Assembly (NCBI RefSeq): GCF_011038845.1
Contig: NZ_JAAKDW010000001.1
Location: forward strand, 1 to 64,000
Direction of reading: 5' to 3'
DNA: 64,000 nt
Origin: Enterococcus sp. ZJ1622
GTDB taxonomy: Bacteria; Bacillota; Bacilli; Lactobacillales; Enterococcaceae
Part shown: in pieces, positions 27,039 to 36,314 of the stretch
Layout: every line of letters starts with the position of its first letter
Position numbering within the stretch: position 1 is the stretch's first letter
Position numbers and translations under genes: made by a program
Notes under the pieces: model-generated
What the model was told of the DNA's origin: nothing
What the model saw: the letters and a program-made list of their open reading frames with translations, nothing else
The model's database searches: none

Positions 27039-27095
27039 TAGAGCCCCCTGAAAGCTGATCCAACTCGCTTTCAGGGGGCTCTATAAGTTTTTTTT
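27039..27095 (+). terminator. Strong bidirectional terminator
   Basis: A 17-bp perfect stem (27039-27055 with 27067-27083, core GAGCCCCCTGAAAGC) followed by eight T near 27088. It separates the converging adhesin and glycosyltransferase genes. Confidence 0.9.
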
Positions 27096-27132
27096 GAAAT
27101 TTAAGTTAAAATGACAGATTTGTCGTATCTAT

Positions 27133-28077
27133 TTAATGAGAGTCGATGTTTCTAGGTTTGGATTTTTCTGTTTCTCTCACGATGTAGACCGGACGTTGTT
27201 TTGTTTCCAAAAAGATTTTTCCGATATATTTCCCGATGATCCCCAGACACAACAACTGGATACCACCGATGAACAAGAAGATCGAGACCATGGAAGGCCA
27301 GCCAGTCGTTGGATCACCAAAAATCAGCGCTCGCAAAATAATGAAGAGAATCGCTATCCCAGAGCCGACACAAGAGAGCGCACCGATAAATGAAGCAATC
27401 GTTAGAGGCGCATCTGAAAAATTGACGATCCCATCGATCGAGTAATTGAATAATTTCCAAAAAGACCAGGAAGTTTCTCCAGCGACGCGTTCACGATTTT
27501 CAAAAGAGATATATTCTGTCTTGAATCCTACCCAGCTGAACAAACCTTTAGAAAATCGGTTGTATTCGGTCAATTCCAAAATAGCATCGACCATTTGTCG
27601 TGTCATTAAACGATAATCACGGGCACCGTCGACCATCTCTGTGTCACTGATCTTATTGATCAACTGGTAGAATTTCTTGGCAAAAAAACTGCGGATCGGT
27701 GGCTCACCGTCTCGAGTGGAGCGACGTGTACCGACACAATCGATGTCTGAATGAAGGATTTTTTCGATCATTTTCGGTAACAATTCAGGCGGGTCTTGAA
27801 GATCGACGTCCATCACTGTGATCAGATCACCCGTAGAAGCCTGTAACCCGGCATATAAAGCCGCTTCCTTCCCGAAGTTTCTCGAAAATGAGATGAAGCG
27901 GACATACGGATATTCGGCAGCTAATGCTTTGATCGTCTGCAACGTATTGTCTTTTGATCCGTCATCGATAAATAGATATTCGAATTCATGAGTTCCTTTG
28001 AATTTTTCGACTTCATTGAAAAAAAGTGGAACAGTCTTCTCCTCGTTGAAACAAGGAACTACAATTGATACTTTCAT
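27133..28077 (-). CDS. GT2 bactoprenol glycosyltransferase, GtrB/CsbB-like
   Basis: A 314-residue enzyme expected to load a sugar onto undecaprenyl phosphate for decoration of wall polymers. The N-terminal GT2 domain has SIVVPCFNEEKTV, FIDDGSKDNT, the DxD of TVMDVDLQDPPELLPKM near residue 90 and RNFGKEAALYAGL. Two C-terminal membrane helices lie near 232-255 and 265-290 (LTIASFIGALSCVGSGIAILF; IFLFIGGIQLLCLGIIGKYIG). Start ATG at 28077 follows AGGTTAG. No flippase or second transferase gene is adjacent. Confidence 0.85.
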   Translation of the reverse strand: MKVSIVVPCFNEEKTVPLFFNEVEKFKGTHEFEYLFIDDGSKDNTLQTIKALAAEYPYVRFISFSRNFGKEAALYAGLQASTGDLITVMDVDLQDPPELLPKMIEKILHSDIDCVGTRRSTRDGEPPIRSFFAKKFYQLINKISDTEMVDGARDYRLMTRQMVDAILELTEYNRFSKGLFSWVGFKTEYISFENRERVAGETSWSFWKLFNYSIDGIVNFSDAPLTIASFIGALSCVGSGIAILFIILRALIFGDPTTGWPSMVSIFLFIGGIQLLCLGIIGKYIGKIFLETKQRPVYIVRETEKSKPRNIDSH

Positions 28078-28416
28078 AGCTTTCTAACCTCTCAAGCAAT
28101 TATTTGTATTTTTTAAGTGAACTAATTTAATTTATCCTTAAAAATAAAATTTTCAGGATAAAAACGTATATATATAGTGAAGCACCTGTTACAGTATAAC
28201 ACGAGCAAAGAGTTTCCTAAACAAATGAGCTGTCATTTTAGTAAAAAATAAGTGTAGCTCACGATAAAATTCACTGAAGTTTAGCAGACGTCTTTCTGGA
28301 AAAATGCGGAGAAACAGATTCAATGAATCATTTAGCATAACTAAACAATCAACATCGAACTCGAAGGGAGGAAGGCCCCAAATCAAGTGTACAGTATTGA
28401 TTAGGGGGCAAAAAAA

Positions 28417-28881
28417 ATGAAAATCAGCACACCAGTCGGGCATCTCTGGTTAGATGCAGACGAAAACGGTCTGACCGCTGTTTCGTTCCAGGAAATTGAT
28501 GAAGACAAGAACGCAGATCAAGATGTACTGGTTCATACCGAGCGACAGATGGAAGAATATTTTGCAGGAAAAAGACAACGGTTTGAGATACCTTTATCTA
28601 TCAAAAAAGGAACAGTATTCCAAAAGCATGTATGGGAAGCGCTACAAGACATCCCCTACGGAGAGAGCAGAAGTTATAAAGAAATCGCAGCGATTGTCGG
28701 AAGCCCTAAAGCAGTCCGAGCCATCGGACAAGCGAATCGGGTGAATCCTCTGCCAATCGTGATTCCGTGTCATCGTGTCATCGGACAAGATGGGAAACTG
28801 ACGGGTTACATGGGGAATGCAGAAGACGGCGTAGCGATCAAACGGGATTTGCTCTTGCTTGAAGGAGCATTGGCAAAATAA
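28417..28881 (+). CDS. ogt: Methylated-DNA--protein-cysteine methyltransferase
   Basis: Suicide repair enzyme that moves the alkyl group from O6-alkylguanine to its own cysteine. The 154 residues carry the active-site motif PIVIPCHRVIGQDGKLTGYMG with the reactive Cys near residue 118, the helix-turn-helix YGESRSYKEIAAIVGSPKAVRAIGQANRVNP, and the C-terminal LLLLEG. Start ATG 28417 follows AGGGGG. It appears as a single gene. The 340 bases upstream (28078-28416) hold no other gene. Confidence 0.92.
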   Translation: MKISTPVGHLWLDADENGLTAVSFQEIDEDKNADQDVLVHTERQMEEYFAGKRQRFEIPLSIKKGTVFQKHVWEALQDIPYGESRSYKEIAAIVGSPKAVRAIGQANRVNPLPIVIPCHRVIGQDGKLTGYMGNAEDGVAIKRDLLLLEGALAK

Positions 28882-28963
28882 AAATCGAGGGAACAAGACG
28901 ATTTCATGTCCAGTTCCCTCGGTTAATGTAGTGTTAATAATCCATGTAATTTTGTTCCTCAAG

Positions 28964-30007
28964 TCAGAGTCTGATCAGCCAGATGAATAGGAGTGCTGCC
29001 GAAGTTTGCAGGATACCGACTGACAATCCATAAGATAAGAAACGCGCGCCTTCTTTTAAGAACTTAGCGAAATCCAAACGCAATCCGATCGCAGCTAACG
29101 CAGTGATCTCGAACCAGCTACTGATAAAGTGAGCCGACTGATCGATGAAAGCAGGTAAAGAGAATAGACTGTTGATCAGACAGAAAACCAGAAAGCCCAA
29201 AACATACCAGGGAAGTGGTAATTTTCGCTTTTTCGCTGATTGGACCGTTGAGTCAAACTTGTCGGGATGTTTTTTCTGCATGAATTTTTCAAAGAGATAA
29301 ACAACGACGACAAGCATCATGATGCGCAAGATCTTGAATAGCATCGAAAATTCGACCACCGAAGGATCAAGCAAGCTTGCCCCAGCGACTACTTGGCCTA
29401 CAGATTGGAGCGTACCGCCTAATAGAGCACTTTTTTCGATGAGGTCACCGCCAAATAGATGCAGACCCAGAAAAGGCAAAGTAAGCATCATCACAGTACC
29501 CAATAGATTGACTAAGGTGATGATCTGTCCTTTCTCCTCTTCTTTTGCGTGGATCGTCGGAGCGATCGAAGCAATGGCAGAAGATCCGCAAACGGCATTC
29601 CCGCCAGCCATCATCAGAGAAGAGGCATCGCTGAATTTCAGTTTTTTTCCGATAAGATAGGCCCCTAAAATAGTGACCGACATTTGTAGTAAAACAAAGC
29701 TGATTCCTTTTACACCGATTTGTGCGATCGTTTGTGCAGTGACGGTTGCGCCAAGCAGAAAAACAGAGCATTCCAGCAGTTTGCTTTCAGCAAATTTCGT
29801 ACCGACTGCTAGAATCGGCTGTTTAAAAATGGTATTTCCTAATAAGATTCCTAATAAAATAGCGATCGTTGCTCCGCCGATCTGCGGTAAAAAGAGCGCA
29901 AGAAAACGGCTGATCGCCGCAACTGCAAAAGCAAGGAGTAATCCAGGCATGATGCGTCGTATTTCAGGTTCTTTGAGTGCGTGGAGTGGGTGTAGCAATG
30001 GTTTCAT
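28964..30007 (-). CDS. YeiH/UPF0324 family membrane protein, putative sulfur-anion exporter
   Basis: A 347-residue protein with about ten membrane helices. Family segments include [15 protein letters not shown], the Gly/Asn/Cys-rich [21 protein letters not shown] near 150, and [17 protein letters not shown]. Start ATG 30007 ([18 protein letters not shown]) is chosen because AAAGGA precedes it; the frame stays open 87 codons further upstream without support. It lies beside a TDT carrier and a LysR regulator. E. coli YeiH is next to the LysR gene yeiE, so a sulfite-related role is possible, but it is inference. Confidence 0.8.
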   Translation of the reverse strand: MKPLLHPLHALKEPEIRRIMPGLLLAFAVAAISRFLALFLPQIGGATIAILLGILLGNTIFKQPILAVGTKFAESKLLECSVFLLGATVTAQTIAQIGVKGISFVLLQMSVTILGAYLIGKKLKFSDASSLMMAGGNAVCGSSAIASIAPTIHAKEEEKGQIITLVNLLGTVMMLTLPFLGLHLFGGDLIEKSALLGGTLQSVGQVVAGASLLDPSVVEFSMLFKILRIMMLVVVVYLFEKFMQKKHPDKFDSTVQSAKKRKLPLPWYVLGFLVFCLINSLFSLPAFIDQSAHFISSWFEITALAAIGLRLDFAKFLKEGARFLSYGLSVGILQTSAALLFIWLIRL

Positions 30008-30121
30008 ATGATTTTTTCCTTTCGATAAATATACTTGCAGGAATTCCTGAATCAAGTCCTTGAATATAGTAGCATTATTCTGTTTCTTTGACAAAAACGA
30101 CAAAAACAACAGAAGACAACA

Positions 30122-30175
30122 TAAAAAAACTCCTGATTTTCCCTGCTTGAAGTGGCATAGAAAATCAGAAGTCAT
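30122..30175 (-). terminator. Terminator of the TDT gene
   Basis: On the minus strand CTGATTTTC and GAAAATCAG form a stem just after the TDT stop at 30180, followed by GAGTTTTTTT. Confidence 0.8.
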
Positions 30176-30179
30176 TCTC

Positions 30180-31145
30180 TTAAGCGATTTTTTTAGAGAT
30201 GAATTTTGTGTTTTTCCCATGTTCTTTAAGTAAGAAACGAAGATAGTGGACGAGCACGTACAGCACAACGAGACTTGCGATGATACACTCAGCGATTTTT
30301 AAGACATCTAGCAGTCCGCTTGCCATCCCTAATCCGTTAAAGTAATGGACCGCTGTAAACAGTGCAGTTGCGGAAATCACTAACGGGAAAGTAAACGCTG
30401 CGTAGCTTGGATAAAAATGGAGCTTGAATAGATGAGGCAGCATAGACAATACAACAAAATACAGTATTTGTGATAAGACGAATAGAAAAACGACTAAATA
30501 CACATTAGGGTGTTCGAAGTTTTTCAAGTAACCTGTCAGACACAAAGAGCCTGGTGCGGCAACGATCGTGATCAGCGGAAGTGTCGGGTGTGCCATATTC
30601 TTGACGAAAAAGACCCGCTTGATAATTATCGGTAACAAGAAAGTGTAACAAGCCAAAGAGATCCAAAAGAAGATTTTTCCAATGAGAGGGAAAAAGTTTC
30701 CAGCTGTCACGGTGATCACGCCAAAGCCTACATAAATGATAAACCAGCTTGGATAGATCGCCTCGATGGAAAGATCTGCTTTGATCACATGATGGTATGT
30801 GAAATAAAGGACCAGTATCACTTGGAAAACCACTGCCGCTGCCCAAACGAATTTTACAATAGGAAGAATAGTGGTAAATGAGACAAAGTATGTGCAGATC
30901 ACCATCAAAGCCATCGTGAAGGTGGGTGACACAGAAGCGATGATGGGATCATGCAACATTTTTCGAGTATGCTCGAATAGAATAAATAGTTTCACGAACA
31001 TGAAAAGCATCAAGACCATACTAAGTACACCAATTACATTTCCTAATCCGACAAGATGATAGTCCTTGAATAAATTTCCTAAAGACGCCATTCCAAGGAT
31101 CAGGCCGCAAATAGGGATAGGAATAATTTTTAAGAAATTTTTCAT
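30180..31145 (-). CDS. TDT family transporter (TehA/SLAC1 fold)
   Basis: A 321-residue protein with ten predicted membrane helices, the layout of tellurite-resistance/dicarboxylate (TDT) carriers and SLAC1 channels. Typical segments are [18 protein letters not shown] at the N-terminus and [22 protein letters not shown] near residue 190. Members export sulfite, malate or other anions. The divergent LysR gene suggests inducible expression. Start ATG 31145 has GGAGAA upstream. Confidence 0.82.
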   Translation of the reverse strand: MKNFLKIIPIPICGLILGMASLGNLFKDYHLVGLGNVIGVLSMVLMLFMFVKLFILFEHTRKMLHDPIIASVSPTFTMALMVICTYFVSFTTILPIVKFVWAAAVVFQVILVLYFTYHHVIKADLSIEAIYPSWFIIYVGFGVITVTAGNFFPLIGKIFFWISLACYTFLLPIIIKRVFFVKNMAHPTLPLITIVAAPGSLCLTGYLKNFEHPNVYLVVFLFVLSQILYFVVLSMLPHLFKLHFYPSYAAFTFPLVISATALFTAVHYFNGLGMASGLLDVLKIAECIIASLVVLYVLVHYLRFLLKEHGKNTKFISKKIA

Positions 31146-31301
31146 CGTTCTTCTCCTTTTGATTTTTAATAGTATAGATTTTTATATTGAAAAAAACTTC
31201 AGATCAATCAGTTTTTGAATCTGTCAGAAATTTATCACGAACTGTTGTGTTGTATATTTCCATTATAGTGTTTTTTTGGTATATTTAAATCAAATAGTTG
31301 A

Positions 31302-31314
31302 TATAGTTACTATA
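31302..31314. promoter_or_regulatory. Palindrome between TDT and LysR genes, candidate LysR site
   Basis: TATAGT-T-ACTATA lies 25 bases before the regulator start in the divergent intergenic region. LysR proteins often bind such dyads to control themselves and the divergent gene. Confidence 0.4.
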
Positions 31315-31338
31315 ATAAAAAGTTATGGAAGTGAAATC

Positions 31339-32190
31339 ATGTTCAAATTATTAACGACTTTTCGAGCAGTATACGAAACGAGAAATTTCTCCCGAGCAGC
31401 AGAAGTACTGTTTTTGTCGCAGCCGGCAGTATCCAATCAAGTGAAGCAGTTGGAAAGAGAATTGAGTGTCGAGCTTTTCCAGCGAAATGGCAGAAAAGAG
31501 ATGGTACCGACGAAACAAGCCGATCTTCTTTACGAACGGACACTGATTTTATTGGAAGAATGGGAAGACACTCAGCAAAAAATGCTTGATGAGCAGAACG
31601 AGGAAGAAATCTGTCGTATTGCTGCTTCACATACCTTTGCTGTTTATCTTCTGCCGAATCTGATGAAACATTTGATCGAGGCATTCCCTAAAGTGAAATT
31701 TGAAGTGGGGATCGCGAATTCCCATGAATCGTTGGACCAGGTGGCAAAGCATGAAGTCGATTTCGGTTTTATCGAAAAACCGTTAGAGACTTCTGGTGTA
31801 CAGAGATATTCGCTGATGGAAGATGAGCTGGTGATCGCCGGTAATCCTAAAAGCAAGCTATGGCTTGTCAGAGAATCGACTTCTGGTGTTTTCCATTACA
31901 CACAGCGCTATTTTGAAGAAAAGAACATCCAGGACAAAAAGATGCTGGTAAAAAGCAATGATGTGATCGTTGCTTTTTTGAAAGAAGGAATTGGCAGGTC
32001 CATTCTATCCAAACGTGCTGTTCCCGAAAATATCCCGGCCACACCTCTTGGATTTCAGCGGAATTTTTATTTCATCCAGCGGACCCATCTCGTTTCTGAT
32101 CAGCTGCTGGAAGTAGCAAAAGAAATCCTTGTTTACAATGAAAGATACAAAGAAGCAGAAATGAGAAATGGGGAAAAAAGGGAAAGTTAA
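31339..32190 (+). CDS. LysR family transcriptional regulator
   Basis: A 283-residue regulator. The winged HTH is clear: FKLLTTFRAVYETRNFSRAAEVLFLSQPAVSNQVKQLEREL with FQRNGRKEMVPT. The effector domain follows (RIAASHTFAVYLLPNLMKHLIEAFPKVKFEVGIANS). The start at 31339 is preferred over 31276 since GGAAGTGAA precedes it and homologs begin at the HTH. It is divergent from the TDT gene, whose product it probably controls. Confidence 0.87.
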   Translation: MFKLLTTFRAVYETRNFSRAAEVLFLSQPAVSNQVKQLERELSVELFQRNGRKEMVPTKQADLLYERTLILLEEWEDTQQKMLDEQNEEEICRIAASHTFAVYLLPNLMKHLIEAFPKVKFEVGIANSHESLDQVAKHEVDFGFIEKPLETSGVQRYSLMEDELVIAGNPKSKLWLVRESTSGVFHYTQRYFEEKNIQDKKMLVKSNDVIVAFLKEGIGRSILSKRAVPENIPATPLGFQRNFYFIQRTHLVSDQLLEVAKEILVYNERYKEAEMRNGEKRES

Positions 32191-32217
32191 TTTTTCCCAA
32201 ATCTCCTTTGTAATGAC

Positions 32218-32246
32218 TTTCAATTATTGAACCAGACCGTTATAAT
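32218..32246 (+). promoter_or_regulatory. Promoter of rodA
   Basis: TTTCAA (32218-32223), 17-base spacer, TATAAT (32241-32246), 36 bases before the rodA start. Confidence 0.55.
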
Positions 32247-32282
32247 AAGTGGCAGTATGGTTTTTAAGAAAAGGGATGAAAC

Positions 32283-33470
32283 ATGGAAAAAAAATTAAAA
32301 GCTTCTACCGACAACCGAATAGATTATGGCGTGATCTTGCCGGTCTTTCTTTTATGTTTGATAGGTTTACTATCGTTATACGTAGCGCTTAGTCATGATC
32401 CGAATAATCCGTCTGTCTTAAAAGGTGTAGGGATGCAAGTCGTCTGGTACTTAGTGGGGACGGTAGCGATCGTAGTGATCATGCATTTGAATTCCAAGTG
32501 GATCTGGAAGCTCACACCCTATCTTTATGGGCTCGGATTGATCGTTATGGGATTGCTCCTGGAATTTTATGATCCAACCCTAGCTGCATCGACTGGATCG
32601 AAAAACTGGTTCCGGTTTGGTGCATTTACCTTCCAGCCAGCCGAATTGATGAAGATTGCGTATATCCTCATGATGGCACTCATTGTCACGAAACATAATA
32701 CGCAAGTCAAAGATCGAACGACCAAATCTGATTTTTGGCTGATTGCGAAAATGCTGATGGTGACCATTCCTGTGCTAGCACTGATCATGGCACAAGAAGA
32801 CTTCGGGACCATGTTGGTCTTTCTAGCTATTTTTGGCGGTGTGTTTCTGATGTCAGGGATCTCTTGGCGGATCATTGCTCCTGTAGTGATCTTGGCAGTG
32901 ATCGTTGGTGCGGGCACGATCTTTTTAGTGACAACAGAAGGTGGAAGAGATCTGCTTTATAAAGTCGGATTCAAATCCTATCAGTTTGCCCGAATCGATT
33001 CATGGCTCGATCCGTTCCATGATACATCTGGGATGAGTTATCAGCCAGCGCAAGGTCTATTGGCGATCGGCACTGGCGGATTGTTTGGGAAAGGTTTCAA
33101 TGTAAGCAATATTTATGTGCCCGTACGAGAATCAGATATGATTTTTACCGTGATCGGGGAAAACTTCGGGTTCATTGGCGGTGCGTTTGTCATCTTCTTA
33201 TATTTTATTTTGATTTATCGAATGATCCGTGTCTGTTTCGATACCAATAATGAGTTCTATGCTTATATTGCCAGTGGCCTGATCATGATGCTCTTGTTCC
33301 ATGTCTTCGAAAATATCGGGGCAAATATCGGCTTGCTTCCACTGACTGGGATTCCGTTGCCATTCATTAGTCAAGGTGGCTCCTCGATTCTAGGAAACAT
33401 GATTGGGATCGGTCTGATCCTGTCGATGCGTTATCAGAACGAAGCTCCGGCAAAAAGTTCCAGGAGGTAA
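32283..33470 (+). CDS. rodA: Peptidoglycan glycosyltransferase RodA
   Basis: SEDS-family glycosyltransferase that polymerises lipid II for lateral or peripheral wall growth with a class B PBP. The 395 residues form about ten membrane helices. The catalytic region lies in NIYVPVRESDMIFTVIGENFGFIGG near residue 283, with the conserved Asp after Glu-Ser, and the C-terminal IGLLPLTGIPLPFISQGGSSILGN is the family signature. RodA is preferred to FtsW because of its length and pattern. The Spx/ArsC-like gene follows after five bases. Confidence 0.87.
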   Translation: MEKKLKASTDNRIDYGVILPVFLLCLIGLLSLYVALSHDPNNPSVLKGVGMQVVWYLVGTVAIVVIMHLNSKWIWKLTPYLYGLGLIVMGLLLEFYDPTLAASTGSKNWFRFGAFTFQPAELMKIAYILMMALIVTKHNTQVKDRTTKSDFWLIAKMLMVTIPVLALIMAQEDFGTMLVFLAIFGGVFLMSGISWRIIAPVVILAVIVGAGTIFLVTTEGGRDLLYKVGFKSYQFARIDSWLDPFHDTSGMSYQPAQGLLAIGTGGLFGKGFNVSNIYVPVRESDMIFTVIGENFGFIGGAFVIFLYFILIYRMIRVCFDTNNEFYAYIASGLIMMLLFHVFENIGANIGLLPLTGIPLPFISQGGSSILGNMIGIGLILSMRYQNEAPAKSSRR

Positions 33471-33475
33471 AAAGA

Positions 33476-33832
33476 ATGTACACTTTTTATTGGTATCCTA
33501 AATGTTCGACTTGTAAAAAAGCAAAAGCATGGCTCGATAAACATGAGGTCGCTTATCAGACGATCGACATGATCCAAGAGGTTCCGGCTGCTGAAACGAT
33601 CGAAGCCTGGCTGTCAAATAGTCAAGTACCGATTCGTCGTGTATTCAACACAAGCGGGATGAAATACCGCGAACTTGGCCTGAAAGATCAAGTTGGCAGC
33701 TTTACAATCGCAAAAGCCAGCCAAATATTGTCAACAGACGGCATGCTGATCAAACGGCCGCTCATCGTAAAAGACAAACAACTCGTTGCAATTGGTTTTA
33801 ATGAAAAAACATATGAAGGAGTATTGACATAA
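33476..33832 (+). CDS. Spx/ArsC family thioredoxin-fold protein
   Basis: A 118-residue protein of the ArsC/Spx/MgsR group. It has the N-terminal redox pair in YWYPKCSTCKKAKAWLDKH, the cis-Pro region in MLIKRPLIV, and RRVFNTSGMKYRELGLKD. It resembles Bacillus YusI, whose gene lies beside the GcvH gene yusH, just as here. It could be an arsenate-reductase-like or thiol-redox protein; a role in gene regulation like Spx is not shown. AGGAGG precedes the start. Confidence 0.82.
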   Translation: MYTFYWYPKCSTCKKAKAWLDKHEVAYQTIDMIQEVPAAETIEAWLSNSQVPIRRVFNTSGMKYRELGLKDQVGSFTIAKASQILSTDGMLIKRPLIVKDKQLVAIGFNEKTYEGVLT

Positions 33833-33833
33833 A

Positions 33834-34172
33834 ATGGCAGGAAAACATCTAAAGAAAAAAGATAACCTATGGATCCTATTCAATGGAAAAGAATATTGCG
33901 TGGGCCTGACGAATGAAGCACAAGAAGAACTAGGGGAGATCACTTTTGCGAACTTGCCAAAAGAAGGCAAAAACTACAAAATCGGCGATCCGTTAGTAGA
34001 AGTAGAAGCAGAAAAAGCGGTCAATGAATTTGCCAGCCCATTATCAGGAACAGTTTCTTCAATCAATGAAAAAATCGGTGAAGATATCAGTGTCTTGAAT
34101 GATCAGGATGAAATGAATGCTTGGATCTTGAGTTTCAAGGACGTCGATCCGAAAGAGTTCGAAGCTTTATAA
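33834..34172 (+). CDS. gcvH: Glycine cleavage H-like lipoyl carrier protein
   Basis: A 112-residue lipoyl domain protein. The lipoylated Lys is in LVEVEAEKAVNEFASPLSGTVSSINE near residue 62. No genes for the P, T or L proteins lie nearby, so it probably serves as an acceptor in lipoate relay to dehydrogenase complexes, as GcvH does in other Firmicutes. The start is one base after the previous stop, with AAGGAG at 33817-33822, so the two are co-transcribed. Confidence 0.85.
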   Translation: MAGKHLKKKDNLWILFNGKEYCVGLTNEAQEELGEITFANLPKEGKNYKIGDPLVEVEAEKAVNEFASPLSGTVSSINEKIGEDISVLNDQDEMNAWILSFKDVDPKEFEAL

Positions 34173-34210
34173 TCATCCTGATGATCAGTTGAAAATCATT
34201 TGGAAAAAAG

Positions 34211-34239
34211 TTGACACCGATTCTTCCAGTTGCTATAAT
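34211..34239 (+). promoter_or_regulatory. Promoter of the metNIQ operon
   Basis: TTGACA (34211-34216), 17-base spacer, TATAAT (34234-34239). It is a consensus sigma-A promoter directly upstream of the T-box leader. Confidence 0.9.
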
Positions 34240-34245
34240 TCTAAT

Positions 34246-34540
34246 CAATCATAAAGAAAGCTTTGAAAAGAAGAGTACATGCCGCAGAAGTTTGCAGAGA
34301 GCCCTGTTTGCTGAAAATGGGTAACGGAAATGGGATGGAAGATGGTCTTAGAGCAGAGTAGGCGAGCGAGAGCAAACCTGCTACGGGAGTGCCCGTTACA
34401 GCACGACAGTATACGGCCGGATTAGTAGCCAAGTACTGGAAGAGGCTGTTGCTGCAAAGTAACAGTGAATCAGGGTGGTAACACGGAAGTTCAAGCTTTC
34501 GTCCTTTTGTTAAACACAAGGGGACGAAGGCTTTTTTGTT
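34246..34540 (+). promoter_or_regulatory. T-box riboswitch controlling metNIQ
   Basis: The leader has the T-box element AGGGTGGTAACACGG (34472-34486) and, downstream, a terminator stem 34495-34506 with 34518-34531 followed by TTTTTT. The TGGT of the antiterminator bulge can pair with the ACCA end of an uncharged tRNA with A at position 73. The downstream methionine transporter suggests tRNA-Met as ligand. An ATG at 34342-34344 on the 3' side of stem I is a candidate specifier codon. The element differs from the usual TGGTACCGCG. Confidence 0.85.
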
Positions 34541-34577
34541 TCCTGCGAAAAATTCAAAAAAGAAAGATGTGAGCAGT

Positions 34578-35612
34578 ATGTCATTAATCCAATTGACGAA
34601 TGTCAAAAAGACCTTTGGCGGTAAAAATGGAACGATCCACGCAGTCAACGATGTTTCGCTGACCGTTGAAAAAGGCGATATTTATGGAATCGTCGGTTAC
34701 TCTGGCGCAGGCAAGAGCACACTTGTCCGATTATTGAATGGACTGGAATTGCCTACAAGCGGCGAAGTACGCGTGAATAATCAGGAAATCACGAAACTGA
34801 AAAACAAAGAACTGAGAACATTCCGCAAAAAAATCGGAATGATCTTCCAGCATTTCAACCTGTTGTGGTCAAGAACAGTCCTTGAAAATATCCAGCTGCC
34901 GTTAGAACTGGCTGGCGTACCTAAAAACCAGCGGAAAGAACGCGCAGAAGAATTGTTGAGATTAGTTGGCTTGGAAGGACGGGGAAATGCTTATCCTGCA
35001 CAATTGTCTGGAGGTCAAAAACAAAGAGTCGGCATCGCTCGTGCATTAGCAAATGATCCGGAGATCCTCCTTTGTGACGAAGCAACAAGTGCGCTCGATC
35101 CTCAAACGACAGAAGAAGTACTGGATCTGCTGTTGGCAATCAACCAGAAATTGAATCTGACGATCGTCTTGATCACACATGAAATGAACGTTATCCGAAA
35201 AATCTGCAACAAGGTGGCTGTGATGGAACGAGGGAAAGTCGTGGAAGAAGGCGACACATTGACTGTTTTCCGTCATCCTAAGCAAGAAGTCACGAAACGA
35301 TTCGTCCAGCAAGATATCGAACCTGAAGCTGACTCAGCAGAGCTATTGGCTGAGTTGATCAAAGAAAATCCTCGCGGGCGTTTGGCAACATTGACTTTTA
35401 GCGAGAAAAATGCGAATGAACCAGTGATCTCTCAAGCGATCCGCCGTTACAATGTGGATGTCAACGTGGTTTACGGAAAAATCAAACAAGCAAAAGAAGG
35501 TTCCTTTGGTTCATTGACGATTCTGATGACAGGAGAGGAAAAGGAATTGGATCAAGCGGAAGTGTTCATCAAAGAACAAGGCGTTGGGATGGAGGTGATC
35601 CATCGTGGATAA
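34578..35612 (+). CDS. metN: Methionine ABC transporter ATP-binding protein MetN
   Basis: ATPase of the MetNIQ importer. It has Walker A GYSGAGKST near residue 40, signature LSGGQKQRVGIARAL, Walker B ILLCDEATSALDP, the H-loop in LITHEMNV, and a C-terminal ACT-like NIL domain (about 265-344) that senses methionine and inhibits transport. The ATG at 34578 is used; the longer frame begins inside the terminator region. It overlaps metI by eight bases. Confidence 0.95.
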   Translation: MSLIQLTNVKKTFGGKNGTIHAVNDVSLTVEKGDIYGIVGYSGAGKSTLVRLLNGLELPTSGEVRVNNQEITKLKNKELRTFRKKIGMIFQHFNLLWSRTVLENIQLPLELAGVPKNQRKERAEELLRLVGLEGRGNAYPAQLSGGQKQRVGIARALANDPEILLCDEATSALDPQTTEEVLDLLLAINQKLNLTIVLITHEMNVIRKICNKVAVMERGKVVEEGDTLTVFRHPKQEVTKRFVQQDIEPEADSAELLAELIKENPRGRLATLTFSEKNANEPVISQAIRRYNVDVNVVYGKIKQAKEGSFGSLTILMTGEEKELDQAEVFIKEQGVGMEVIHRG

Positions 35613-36291
35613 AAGCTTTTCAGAAACTTATTTGGATTTTAGCCAAATCAACTCAGAGACAATGAGACAGGCAATTGTCGATACATTATATATGACCGTG
35701 ATCTCGATGGTTCTCGTGACCGTGATCGGGTTGATCTTAGGATTGATCCTTTATTCCATCGGACGGAAAAACAAGCCGTATGCACGTATCATCTATGGGA
35801 TCGTATCCATTATCAGCAATATCTTCCGGTCGACACCATTCATGATATTGATGGTACTGATCATTCCTTTCACTAAAGCAATCGTGGGCACGATGCTTGG
35901 AGCACAAGCGGCAATCCCAGCCTTGGTGTTATCAGCAGCACCATTTTATGCACGGCTTGTCGAGATTGCTTTTCGTGAAGTGAGCCCTGGTGTACTGGAA
36001 GCAGCAGATGCAATGGGGGCAAGTTACTGGGAGATCATCTGGAAAGTATTGATTCCTGAAAGCATTCCGGCTTTAATCTCCGGCTTGACCGTTACGACGA
36101 TCTCTATGATCGGATTTACGGCAATGGCTGGTGCGATCGGTGCAGGCGGTCTTGGCGGTCTTGCTTGGCAGGAAGGCTACCAGCGTGGTAATCTGACAGT
36201 AACATTCGTAGCGACTTTGATCATATTAGTAATTGTTTTTGTTGTTCAAGGAATTGGCGACTTTTTGACAAAGAAAACAGATAAAAGATAA
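35605..36291 (+). CDS. metI: Methionine ABC transporter permease MetI
   Basis: A 228-residue permease with five membrane helices. The coupling EAA loop is FREVSPGVLEAADAMGASYWEIIWKVLIPES near residue 130, and GGLGGLAWQEGYQRGN is typical of MetI. It starts with GTG at 35605 after GGAGGTGATC, overlapping the metN stop. It forms the membrane channel of the methionine importer. Confidence 0.95.
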   Translation: MDKSFSETYLDFSQINSETMRQAIVDTLYMTVISMVLVTVIGLILGLILYSIGRKNKPYARIIYGIVSIISNIFRSTPFMILMVLIIPFTKAIVGTMLGAQAAIPALVLSAAPFYARLVEIAFREVSPGVLEAADAMGASYWEIIWKVLIPESIPALISGLTVTTISMIGFTAMAGAIGAGGLGGLAWQEGYQRGNLTVTFVATLIILVIVFVVQGIGDFLTKKTDKR

Positions 36292-36314
36292 ATAGACAAT
36301 AGGGGGATATGGAT

